Part shown: positions 44,226-54,272 of the stretch, one piece after another | Position numbering within the stretch: position 1 is the first letter of the stretch | Layout of the letters: each line of letters opens with the position of its first letter | NCBI GenBank assembly: GCA_029817715.1 | Contig: JARUPY010000499.1 | Coordinates: 124,001-188,000 of the forward strand | Direction of reading: 5' to 3' | Length of the DNA stretch: 64,000 nucleotides | Source of the DNA: Melastoma dodecandrum | Taxonomy: Eukaryota > Streptophyta > Magnoliopsida > Myrtales > Melastomataceae | Made by a program: the position numbers and the translations under genes | Notes under the pieces: model-generated | The model's database searches: none | Seen by the model: the letters and a program-made list of their open reading frames with translations, nothing else | Told to the model about the DNA's origin: nothing

Positions 44226-46013
44226 GTGGGGGGAAGTGGAGAAACAACAAAAGGGAAGAGGAAGAAGGAGATTGTTTGTGTGTCGGTCCCTCTGTTTTTT
44301 GATAATCTCATCATTGGATGATAAAAACGTTGAAAAAAATTGGTAAAAGACACCTCGGACCCCCCCTTCCCCCCTTCTCTTGCATTGATTTGTCCTCCAA
44401 CCACCCACCGCATACACAGACACGAGACACGGGTTACCAATTTTTTTTTTTTTATTAACAAAATGTTTCCCATGAATTCGAGGGAATAACTTCGATACCG
44501 GGGTTGTCACTTACAATGTTCAATAAATATCAGGAGCAAAATATCAAAAGTGTCGACCTAAAATAATTTACCTACCTGGTGATGGTTTCGTCTTACTCTG
44601 TGTGGTAAACATTTTCTTCAATGTGTCGAAACTTCAATGTGAAATACCAGACTTAATACATTTAATAAATGTGTTATTAGCTTGTTTAAAAATTTATATA
44701 TATAAACTAAATGTATATAATCTAAAATTAAAATAATTATATTTATAATGAAATTAACTAAATAATAATAAATCTAGCAAGAGTAGTTTAAACTAGAAAA
44801 AGACATTAAAATAAAACATTACATTAAAAATACATTATGCAACGGGATTTTACCTTTATTTTGATCACATCATCGTACATATCTCCTAATTTTTTTTTAT
44901 CTCATCGAAGCTAAAAAATCTTAACATTATGATGTAGCTTGAGTTAAATCGTTCTAGAAAAGGAAAACAAGATTAAAAGAGATTCCAAAATCTTAAAAAA
45001 AAAAAAAAACTAACAAAGTAATTCGCTTTCAACCAGTTAAGTCCTTGAATTCCAACTACGACGATTTTGAAAAAGGAATGATGATAAAGAAGTTAATTCA
45101 TACAAGAGACATTATAAAAAAATTAATATATTTTCATTTTAAAATTAAATTATATATAATATAACTTAAAAACATAATTTTAAATTAAACAAATTATATG
45201 TGTATATAATCGTGTTTAATTTTAAAATTTATACTCGAGCATATATTTTATCGTGTCGTATCATGTCCCAACCAAAAGCTAAACCCCAACTCACTTTAAA
45301 TTATGTTATATCTGTGTCAACGTATTCGTGTATGAAATTTTCAATCCTATAAAACGTACTTAATTATAAAAATTCAGTCTTTTTGAAATTACGAAAGGCT
45401 TCCAAAACTTCGGATTAAATAAATGCAACATTTTTTCCGATAAGAAAGATTTCATGTTTCCTAAACTGATATTCGGTTTCTTGTGGTTGTTGGACATGGC
45501 CAAGAAGTCGGCCGTGATTTGGAGCCGGACTTGTTTCTTCCTTCCCGGGATGAACGAGACAGCAAGAAGCCAGGTTTGATCAGGCACATGTGAGCTAAAC
45601 TTTTGTTATCGGCCTAGCAAGGCAAACGCCGAATTCGAGGTAGTTAAATTGTATGTTTCGACAAGATCAGACAAGCTTAGGCCATCTGACCTTCAACTTT
45701 CGAGAACAGAAGTACTAAAATTGATCGGAAAATAATCGTTTCCATAACATATTCAACCAACCCTTTTTCATCCGAGGTTTTGTTTGCTTACATTTTTCCC
45801 GATTCGAAGCTATATCCCATCTCAGGAGGACGAATTCCGACTTCAACCCCGGGGAGGAATCTTGTCGGACACATTACCTACAAGATTCCAGCAGATCGAG
45901 CCTGACGGCTTCGGTTTATTCTTTGGCTTTTCAAGTCCTCGCCGATTATGACAAATTTACGTGCATCTTAAACCTTTTTTGATCTAAGTAAGTTCGAAAA
46001 GGGTGGAAAGCAG
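44226..46013. other. Intergenic, A/T-rich, no gene recognised
   Basis: The promoter region of the NIP gene, then about 1 kb of very A/T-rich sequence (44690-45250) with TATATATAA-like runs and poly-A. ORFs are short and unconvincing. Confidence 0.5.
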
Positions 46014-46424
46014 GAGTTTTGTACGAAAATACGGTTATTTAAAAAAAATTGTGAAATACAGTTTCGTAAAATACGGTCTTACTGTCAAAGGGGCGCGTTT
46101 TTAATACAAAGATGACGAGTTTTCAAAACTCGTCCCTATGGGGCTTTCATGTATGAAAATTCGCCTTCATGTAAAGACGGGTTTCAAAACGCGTCTTCCA
46201 GGAACGGGTTTTCAAAACGCCCTCTATCACTCGGTGAAATTCTTCGCTAAAGGGGAAAGAGCCTTTCGTCGTCTGACGGAGGAGGTTTTCAAAACAAAAC
46301 CCACCTTTGTAATTTAGGGGGTGCGTTTTAAACGGGCCCCTTCGACGGTAAATTCGTACTTTACGAAATACGAACCGTATTTCATAATTTTTAAAAAAAC
46401 TAATCGTATTTCCGTACAAAACTC
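46014..46424. mobile_element. Short terminal-inverted-repeat element (MITE-like) with internal hairpins
   Basis: The ends are inverted copies. The left reads GGAGTTTTGTACGAAAATAC; the reverse complement of the right reads AGAGTTTTGTACGGAAATAC. The match continues, with gaps, for about 60 bp into GAAATAC…CGTAAA. The 410-bp body has several palindromes built on TTTTCAAAAC: GACGAGTTTT-C-AAAACTCGTC at 46114-46134 is perfect, with weaker ones at 46176-46195, 46202-46222 and 46281-46305. There is no coding capacity. Long TIRs suggest a Mutator-like MITE, but I could not establish a target duplication. Confidence 0.6.
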
Positions 46425-47513
46425 TAAAAAGATGTCATGCTTTCGCAATCTTCTACACCGAGAGCCACAAGTGTCGTCAAAGTCGCATAAATCATGCCCG
46501 AAAAAGTGGGAGATGGAAGTAGTAGTTATAGTAGTAGAAGTAGTTGCATGGGATAGGATCAAGTCATTTGAGTACCCCAACACCCCCATGTCAACATCCT
46601 TCTCACAAAAAATACAACTGCTAATTCAATTGATGCACATGCATTTAGTGCGTACCCCAAAAAGTCCCATTTTTCATCTTATTCTTTTGACGAGTAAGTT
46701 ACTTTCACTCTCAAAGCTTTTATTACATCGACCGACCCATCTCCCTCTTTCCTTCAATTAGAAAAACATCCTAAAACATATTTCATCGCGCATTTATCGT
46801 GAAATGGGGACAGGGGCCGGGGTTAGGTTTCTTATTTGCGCCCAAATTCTTCGGAAAGCGACTTCAGCACATGTGACCCCGAAATTTCAAGGTCATCATC
46901 ATCCATTTAGGCAAGTCCCCCCCACCCCTCCATGATTCATGGAGATTTACTGGTAGATGGTATCCCCGCCAATCTGAATGCACTCCCCAAATGTCACGTA
47001 CTTACAAATAAAACATGTTTCGAGTGATATTAAAAGCTAAAAAGCTTGATCTGTGTGGTGGGATCGAGATCAGGTAGCTTCTTACTTTTTGCTCGGGCTG
47101 GGTGCAAAAGCCCAAATAACTCAGCATGATAATGGGCCAAATCCCAGTAATTCCCAAAAGTTTAAAAGCCCATCAATGCTGCTAGATCCAGATGATAGAT
47201 AGTATCAGGGATTTCATTTCATTACATCTCACGGATTGTGTCTCAAATTAATGTTATTACATTGCAGTCGTGTCGTGTCTATGATTTGATTTAATGACTG
47301 CTTATGAGCAAAACAATTAAAACGGACTGTGGCAGCTCCGAACCATATTTTCGACCGTTACGCCGAACCTCCGTTTAAAAATCCCCTTCCCTTACACGCG
47401 TGCACTCCCAACCTCCACCCCTCAACGGCTATTTCCCAAACTCCATTCCTATTTTCCCCCTCAAATTCCCCTCCCCACCCTTTCTTCCATCTCCTCACAT
47501 AACAACCACCACC
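46425..47513. other. Intergenic and CTD-phosphatase promoter region
   Basis: ORFs here are short and unrecognised. The last 150 bp before the start codon are C-rich (CCTCCACCCCTCAACGGC, CCCCCTCAAATTCCCC), typical of a plant 5' UTR. No clear TATA box was identified. Confidence 0.45.
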
Positions 47514-48356
47514 ATGGTCTCTAGAATCGGCCGCAGATCGTCCACGACGAAGCTCATCTCCAAGGCCCGCCGCTGCCCCAGGAAGTCCCCTGTCAAGAGC
47601 CCCCCCTCCCCCTCCTCGCTCGTCTCCTTCATCCGCCGCCGCCTCGCCAGGCTCTTCTCCCATTGGACTCGAATCTCTACCCCCGACGGTGCCCGCATAC
47701 GACGCGAGGGCTTTGAGCTCCTGAAGAAGCTCCACGCCGAGCCCGACGCCTCCCCAACCATCCCCAGGTCCCTTTTCCAGGACCCCTGCCGCCTCCCTCC
47801 CTTAGCGTCTACGCGCATGAGGACTGTGTTTGTCGACCTTGACGAGACGCTCGTTCACTCCCAGTCCGATCCCCCTCCCGAGAGGTTTGATTTTGTCGTG
47901 AGGCCGGTGATCGATGGCCAGAGGATAAACTTCTACGTCCTCAAGAGGCCAGGGCTGGACAAGTTCCTGGAGGCTGTTAGCAAGTGGTACGAGGTGGTGG
48001 TGTTCACCGCCGGGCTGAAGGAGTACGCGTCCCTCGTCCTCGACGAGATCGACCGTAACTCAGCCATCTCCCACCGCTTGTATAGAAATGACTGCAGGGA
48101 GATGGATGGGAAGCTGGTGAAGGATCTGTCGAGGACGGGGAGGAATCTGAGGTACGCGGTCATCGTGGACGATAACCCGAACGCGTATGCCCTGCAGCCG
48201 GAGAACGCAGTACCGATCGGGCCATTCACAGACAATCTGGAAGACGACGAGCTGCAGAGGCTGGTGGAGTTCTTCGAGGGGTGCGGGGAGGTTGAGGACA
48301 TGAGGGATGCGGTTAAACAGTTCGTTGGCGAGAGATGCGACACATTGGTTTTGTGA
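47514..48356 (+). CDS. SCP1-like small CTD phosphatase (HAD superfamily, NIF domain)
   Basis: Single-exon gene of 280 codons. The ATG at 47514 sits in a strong context (ACCACCACCATGG) and ends an open upstream stretch, so the longer frame from 47400 is unlikely to be used. The N-terminus is basic and Ser/Pro-rich (about residues 1-60). The catalytic domain begins at 104 with VFVDLDETLVHS (DxDxT nucleophile pair D108/D110), then YVLKRPGLDKFLEAV (about 141-155), VVVFTAGLKEYASLV (161-175) and VIVDDNPNAY (217-226), the full HAD/NIF motif set. IPIGPF-like and DDELQRLVEFFEG close the fold. The family removes phosphate from Ser/Thr, classically on the RNA polymerase II C-terminal tail, but the plant substrate is unknown. 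No defects. Confidence 0.95.
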   Translation: MVSRIGRRSSTTKLISKARRCPRKSPVKSPPSPSSLVSFIRRRLARLFSHWTRISTPDGARIRREGFELLKKLHAEPDASPTIPRSLFQDPCRLPPLASTRMRTVFVDLDETLVHSQSDPPPERFDFVVRPVIDGQRINFYVLKRPGLDKFLEAVSKWYEVVVFTAGLKEYASLVLDEIDRNSAISHRLYRNDCREMDGKLVKDLSRTGRNLRYAVIVDDNPNAYALQPENAVPIGPFTDNLEDDELQRLVEFFEGCGEVEDMRDAVKQFVGERCDTLVL

Positions 48357-48551
48357 ATCGTCAATTTGTGTAAAAAAACAAACCAACTTTTCTCACACTG
48401 GGCCGGGTTTTAAATTGGGCCGGCTTCCAATTTCATTTCTTTGCATCCCAACAAACCCATTAAAACCCGTCGACTTCCCTCCGATTCGTCAAACGACGGA
48501 CGGGGCGCCAACGCACGATAACGAGGCAGTCGGAAGCGGGCAAAATCTCGG

Positions 48552-50560
48552 ATGTTAATCGCGAGACAAGCCGGCGCGAAATGCCGGAGGATGTTCTGCA
48601 GTCCAGCAGTCCACTGCTAGAGAAATCGCTGCCATCCTTAGAGATAAGAACTGGCTATCGCTGCATCGTCCGGAGCCTTCCCCTTAAGATCACCCCGGAC
48701 ATGGTGGAGTGGGCGATCAGACAGACTGGCGGAAGCAACCGGGTCCACCTCCTCAGTTTCTTCAATTGGTCTGGTAAAATTATTGGGATGCCTCAGAATT
48801 TGAGCTCTTATACTGGCCTCGCCGCAGTTCCTTACGGTTCAAGGGCGCTTAGTCCAGCCATTTCATTGATAGATCAGTTGATTGAGAATGGGACGCCTGT
48901 TCAGTAAGTAGTGGATTCTGTTGTTAGGGCGATTAGGGCGAGTGATGACAGGCATGCTGGATTTTTTGGGTTAGTGGTCGATGCCTATAAGAAGAGAGGG
49001 TTGGTGAATGAAGCTTGTTCCGTGCTGGTGGAAGCTCTAGGGAATGGGTTCGTGCCTGATACTCATCGTTGCAGTTTCCTTCTCAAGGATTTGTCAAAGG
49101 CCGATGATCCACAGTTGTTTTTAGATGTCTGCGAGAGATTGTCGGGGATTGAGCTTGTTCCTAATATTTATACGTGTATTACTTTGATCTCTGCATACTT
49201 CAAAGTCGGAAAGGCCAGACATGCTAAGAGGGCTTTTTCAGAAATGTCGGAGAAGGGATTAAGTCCAAATGCGGTTACTTACAATGTTATGATTGGAGGA
49301 TTAGGTCAAAGCTAGGTAGATGATGCCTTACCTTTGGTGAAGTCTATGTTTCGGCAGGGGATGGTCCCTGATATACACGCCATGGTGATGCTAATAGATG
49401 GCCTCTGCAGGAAAAAGATGCCCAAAGAAGCAAAATGGCTGCTATTGAAAATGTGGGATGTGGGTTCGGACTTCGGATCCTGAATTCATTACTTTTAGCA
49501 CTTTGCTTAATGGGTTTCTGAAGGAAGGTGATATGGAAGGGGCCTTGGAGTCAAAGACTTGATGATAGCTGGGCATGTCAATCCCGATACTGCGACTTAG
49601 CTCATTCTTATCAAGGAGCTTTGTGGGATTTGTGATGTAGAGAAGGCTCATGCATTGTTGGAGGAAACGACTAGAGAAGGCACGGAACCCTGGGCTAAGA
49701 CTTATAAATTTCTTATAAAGGGCTACTGTCAGTGTGAAAATGTTGCTAAAGCTCAAGAGCTGTTGTCCAACATGAAGAAGAGAGAATTGCTGCCCTCGGG
49801 TCGTACATATGATCACATCATAGAAGGTCTAATTAACACAGGGGATGTGCAAGGCACAGGGGCCATGACATGTGAAATGCTTTTGAGGGGTTTAAAACTA
49901 AACAGCTATGCAAACATAATTAATAGCTGTGTCAAGGCAAACAGACTTGACGATGCCGTGAAGATCCTGATGGACATGAAAGGGGGTGGGACCGTGCCCG
50001 ATCGTTCTTGTTATCATTCTATTATTCATGGATCGTTCTTGTTATCATTCTCTTATTCATGGTCTTTGCAAAGTCCACCGGATGGAAGTCGCGGTTCTAC
50101 ATCACCGAAATGCAGAGAGATGGCCTGAAGCTAAAGAAATATATGTATGGTGCATTGATTACTGGAGCCTGAAATGCCGGAGAAATGTCAGTAGCTGGAG
50201 AGATCTTCAAGTAAATGCTTGGAAAGGGAGTAGTGACGGATAGTGCCATCTACACGGCAATGATTAACGGATACCATAGGGGAGAGGTCAAGTTGCAGAG
50301 GCTGTTGCAGTATGCGTAAGAATGATTAAACAAGGAGATCATCAAGAGAGCAACATCAAAAGCGTTTTGGAGGAGACAGACACCAGAAGCATCGAAACCG
50401 AACACGATTCCTCTCAGTGCCTGGAGGAAGGATCCTTATTTGTTGGGGAGGAGGGAGGGTTCGGGTAAGACGGGATGACATTCTACACTCGTAGCGATAT
50501 GACTGAGGGTGCGTTATTATCAAAATCTATGGATGAAATCAGTCGGATCCCAAGGAAATG
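48552..50560 (+). pseudogene. P-class pentatricopeptide repeat (PPR) gene, broken
   Basis: Starts that could encode an organelle-targeting leader lie at 48552 (MLIARQAGAKCRRMF) and 48581, in different frames. The frame from 48581 has LPLKITPDMVEWAIRQTGG and ends at a TAA at 48905-48907. It continues through 35-residue PPR units such as NIYTCITLISAYFKVGKA and GLSPNAVTYNVMIGGLGQS, then TAG at 49313. Later units lie in other frames: LPSGRTYDHIIEGLINTGDV, VVTDSAIYTAMINGYHRG. The tail ends near 50558. At least three stops and several frame changes. PPR proteins bind RNA in mitochondria or plastids; this copy cannot make a full protein. Confidence 0.85.
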
Positions 50561-50721
50561 AGCAATTGCTCTTCTTCAGTTTCGCATTGCACTATTCAGA
50601 TGAACAAACGGCAACGTGAAACAAGAATGCATTAGGGCAGCGATGAACTCAGATGAAGAGGTCCCGAAAGCTCTTCTTCCGACATACAGCCACACCTCAA
50701 TCGGCAACAATCTGAGCTCGA
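50561..50721. other. Short spacer between PPR pseudogene and the Cys-rich gene
   Basis: It contains the 3' end region shared by the convergent PPR and Cys-rich genes. No feature seen. Confidence 0.4.
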
Positions 50722-51054
50722 TCAGGATTCGCAGGAGAAGATCTGTGGAGGCAAGCGGAGTGACTCCGACTTCGAGAAGCACATGTCGTCTACTTCGTTG
50801 CTGAGGCACCACCTGCAGCTGGGGTTCTCCCTACACTCGGTTCCGGACACCATTTTGCCGCAATCAGCCTCCTCCTGCCGGAGAGACGTGTCCGCCCTCC
50901 TCCGGGAAGCAGCGAGGAGGCTCCGACTCCCGTAGTTCGAGGAAGAAGAGGAAGGCAGCTCGGACTGTGACGAGGGTTGGAAGTGACCGGAGGCGAAGAT
51001 CAGGAGGACGAGGAGGAATATGGCCGGACCCGTCGGAGGAGAGGGAGTCGCCAT
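50722..51054 (-). CDS. Small secreted six-cysteine protein, uncharacterised
   Basis: Single-exon ORF of 110 codons. I start it at the ATG at 51054 (MATPSPPTGPAIFLLVLLIF) because this begins a good signal peptide; an upstream in-frame ATG at 51123 would add 23 residues and bury it. After the signal comes a Ser-rich and basic linker (residues 28-60), then a compact domain with cysteines at 65, 74, 80, 83, 92 and 108: CGKMVSGTEC, NPSCRWC, VDDMCFSKSE, RLPPQIFSC. I recall similar C-x2-C/DDMCF proteins of unknown function in many plants. It is likely secreted or retained in the secretory pathway. Antifungal or signalling roles would be guesswork. Confidence 0.75.
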   Translation of the reverse strand: MATPSPPTGPAIFLLVLLIFASGHFQPSSQSELPSSSSSNYGSRSLLAASRRRADTSLRQEEADCGKMVSGTECRENPSCRWCLSNEVDDMCFSKSESLRLPPQIFSCES

Positions 51055-51796
51055 CGCTTCGAGGAAAAGGGAAATTAGGAACGACAAAGGTAGACGGAAC
51101 GGGTTCGAACTGGGAGGTTCCAATCCAGTTCCGCAGTCAAATTGGCGTCGGAGAGGGGGCGATGATGATTAGGGCAGCCACTGGATTTCGCTCAAATCCA
51201 GATTAGGCCCATCCTGGATTTTCTCCGGCCCCCGATGTTTCTATAAGGCAAAATATTTAACGACTCCTTATGTTAGATTCTAACATGGGTCTTGGGGGGG
51301 GGGGATGGGATTTAGGGCATGTCGACCGTGGTTCCAGGTACCCACTTGCCGGTTCTCAGGCGAGAGCTCAGCCCCCGCTTGAACCTCGTACCATCTAGTT
51401 GTCGTGGAATGTCAGAGACCTGGGGACTCTTTAGTTAACTCGAACTGTGATAGTATCGTGTTTGAGAACAACAGAATCTTCTCCCGTCTGTCATTTTGTT
51501 GCTCGATGAGACTCACGAGAAAAGTTAAATGGTTTGAACTTGCGCAGAGTTCAGACAAAGACTCTTCTCTCATGCAAAATTACAAAAGAAAAGAAAGACA
51601 ATGCAGCTCCCAACCAACAGATAACTTGATAAAAGTTGAGGAAACTGGACAAATCTGAAGGGCTGAATAGGCATGAAATAATCTAAAGGGGGCCAGACAC
51701 TCTTCCTTCCTCTCCTTATCTGCATTTGTCGTACAAAACCATCACCTTTTGCTGCTTTCATGATCTCAAAACTGGGTGCTGCAGTTAGTGTTTGCG
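51055..51796. other. Intergenic, includes Cys-rich promoter and BEH 3' region
   Basis: A short poly-G run at 51294-51304. ORFs of under 85 codons are not credible. The 3' UTR of the BEH gene must lie in the right part. Confidence 0.45.
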
Positions 51797-54272
51797 TTAG
51801 AGAATGGAAGAATTAGTTACTGACCTGGTTCTGGAGTTCCCAAGCGTGAGCTCGAGATCATCCGACCCAAATTCCTCGTGAATCCTCTCGCCCTCCCAGG
51901 GCTTCACTAATCCGGAGGTGTTACTCCCGAATGCAAACTCTGCTGCTATGCCATCTGACATTGGAATGTCAGAGGAGAGATCAGAACCTGCAGCAATGGC
52001 AGGAGAGCATGTCCCGCTCTGTCCGGGGGTCCACATTCGTGACCCTCCACCCAACAGTGCTTCTTCCTTGAATCCAAAGGGGTTCCGAGAGACGAGACTG
52101 AATGTCGGGGAAGATGGACCACTCTGTGGGATTCCAGAGAACCATCCAGGATCATTCAAAGGTGCGCGGCCGGGACTAGGAGGTGTTGACAATGGCAGGA
52201 CAGAGCCGTGTTGCCCACCCCAGGCCATCGGTATGGTCGAGTGATCCCAGTTGGATTTTGCACGAGGAGTTCTGGCATTTGGGGAGCTTAAAGGAGGGGT
52301 GACAGGGGCACTAATAGAACCCCCAGGGATGAACAAGTGATGGGCCAACTTTGATGAGGAAGAGGATGAGCCAGAGGAGAGGTTCTTGAGCCACGGAATT
52401 AGGGAATCTGCATCGGCATTGCCGTAACGTCCACTGGGAAAAGGGGTCCTTGCAGGACTTGGGAATGACGATGAGGTGGGACTCGGGTTGTATGATGCGC
52501 ATGGACTCGGCTGGTAAGATGAGCAGGGACTGGCCGATGTCGACCCTCCAATGATGTCCATTCGTTCTACGGGCTTGCATCCCTGCAAGGCAAACAGCAA
52601 TCAACCTCAGTCAGTTGGATGAAATAATAGACCATTTATGTACGCTGCTATTCCAATATAGAATTATCAACAAGCAGCAAACCCTGCCAGACAATCTTCA
52701 TTATTCAGGAAAGGAGGTCAATGCTATCTAATTGGTGGATAAACAATGTTGTACTGGGGAGGTCAATTTCCCGTGCTTCCTGGTGGTTTGTCTGATCAGT
52801 CGACAATTAAATAAACTATCAAAGATTATGAAAGTTGTTCTACCACAGAAAAGATTATTCATAAAAGGGCAAAGACATCGCATGCTTCTTTCTCCAGACA
52901 ACAATTCAACCAAGGAGTTCAGATAGAGGTTGAAGTAACCATGTGTGAGTCCACCAGTGACAAAAAGCGATCTGAATTAGGTCAGGGAAAGGTGTTTATC
53001 AACACCTCACGAGATAAAATCTTCAAGCTGCTTTTAATTACATTTCCTTTTTGTTTAATTTTTTCAGATAAAGAAAAGAAGGTGAAAAACGATCTTCAAG
53101 CTGCAAAGTGCTTTAATCATGAGTTCCAGGAGATGCCAAAAGAGCAGAACAGTCACCGCAAATTCAGACCACAGTCCGTCCGCACTTCTTTTTAGAAAAG
53201 CCAAGACATAATGTCAAACAAATGGGTGCCAAATGCGGAAAAGGGCAAAAAGAGAAACCAAAAAGTTCCAGTGTTGTCCCTCTCCTAAACAAAGGAATCC
53301 AAAGAATTCTAACACCAGCCTAACAACCTCAGCCAAATCACCTGGGGCAGCCTAACATTTTCACCTAAGACAAATGGAATCCACCCAAGTTTTCATCTTT
53401 GACTAAGCATAAAGGATAAAATTTACGGTTCCCTAAGTTTTGCCATCGTTCCTTTCTACCATTCCTAAAAGCTCACTTAGAAACCGAAAATCTCGGGTAA
53501 TAATTCCTTGCCCACAAGTAACAGTCTCCACTTTACCTCACCAACTTCTTTTTGCCAAGGAAAAGGACCAAACCACGCTCGTAAAAAGATGAGGGGTATT
53601 CTGTTCGTTTTGGGGGGGGGGGGGGGGGGGGGGGGGGTGTTGATATTGGAGGAAATGTGAGGGGTCAAAATCGGTTTCTGTCCTTGGGGTAAAATGCATG
53701 CGGAGCGGAGTGTAACAAGCAATCTGGAGAAAATAACTGAAGCACCTGCAGAAGAAGCAGCAGAGCAAGCAAAGCAGCAGAGACGGGCTTAAAGCAGAAG
53801 CATCGGACCAAGAGAAACTTCCTCCCCGCCCTCGGAAAAGGGGGAAAGAAAAGAAAAGAAAAACCGATCAAGCTAAAACCAGAATTTGCACCTCCTAATC
53901 GCAGCACATCACCTGACACCGGCGGGAATTCCGGTCTGACAGCCTCGCGAAACATAATCCCACGGAATATAAAGAAAATAAAGAAAAGAAAGAAAGAAAA
54001 GAGTGTCGCCCGGAGGAGGCGCAGAAAGGAAGGGAAGGGAGAGTTGAGTCGAAAACCTTCTTGTAGGTGGTGCCGTCGTCCTCGACGGTCCAACCGGCTT
54101 CCTTGCAGAGGGCCTTGAGGACCTCATTGTTGTCGCAATGCTTAGGGAGCTTGTAGTTCCCGTACATCCTGAGACCAGAGAAGATCTTGGCGGCGATCGC
54201 CCTCCTCCGCCTCTCCCTCCTCTTGTTGTTCTCCCTCTCCTTCCAGGTCGGCGTCCTCGCCCCCGGCGTCAT
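51797..54272 (-). CDS. BES1/BZR1-type transcription factor (BEH3/BEH4-like)
   Basis: Two exons, 54057-54272 (72 codons) and 51797-52582, with a 1474-bp intron. Donor AAG|GTTTTC, acceptor CTTGCAG|GGATGC. The product has 333 residues. Exon 1 is the DNA-binding BES1_N domain: [57 protein letters not shown]. Exon 2 begins [14 protein letters not shown] and continues with the Ser/Pro-rich tract ([18 protein letters not shown]) that GSK3/BIN2 kinases phosphorylate in this family. The end [13 protein letters not shown] contains the LxLxL EAR repression motif LELTL. It acts in the nucleus on brassinosteroid-response promoters (E-box, BRRE). The frame reads on for five residues past RTR; an alternative donor R|GTCAGT after SRT cannot be excluded. 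No defects. Confidence 0.95.
53612..53637 (+). repeat. 26-base poly-G run in the BEH intron
   Basis: An uninterrupted run of 26 G. It may form G-quadruplexes, and its length is error-prone in sequencing. Confidence 0.95.

Noticed and set aside
46001..46435. 8-9 bp target duplication for the TIR element
   Set aside because: The flanks (TGGAAAGCA and TAAAAAGAT) share too few positions to claim.
47358..47735. Minus-strand ORF of 125 codons over the phosphatase start
   Set aside because: Glycine/arginine-rich mirror of the C-rich phosphatase 5' region; no domain.
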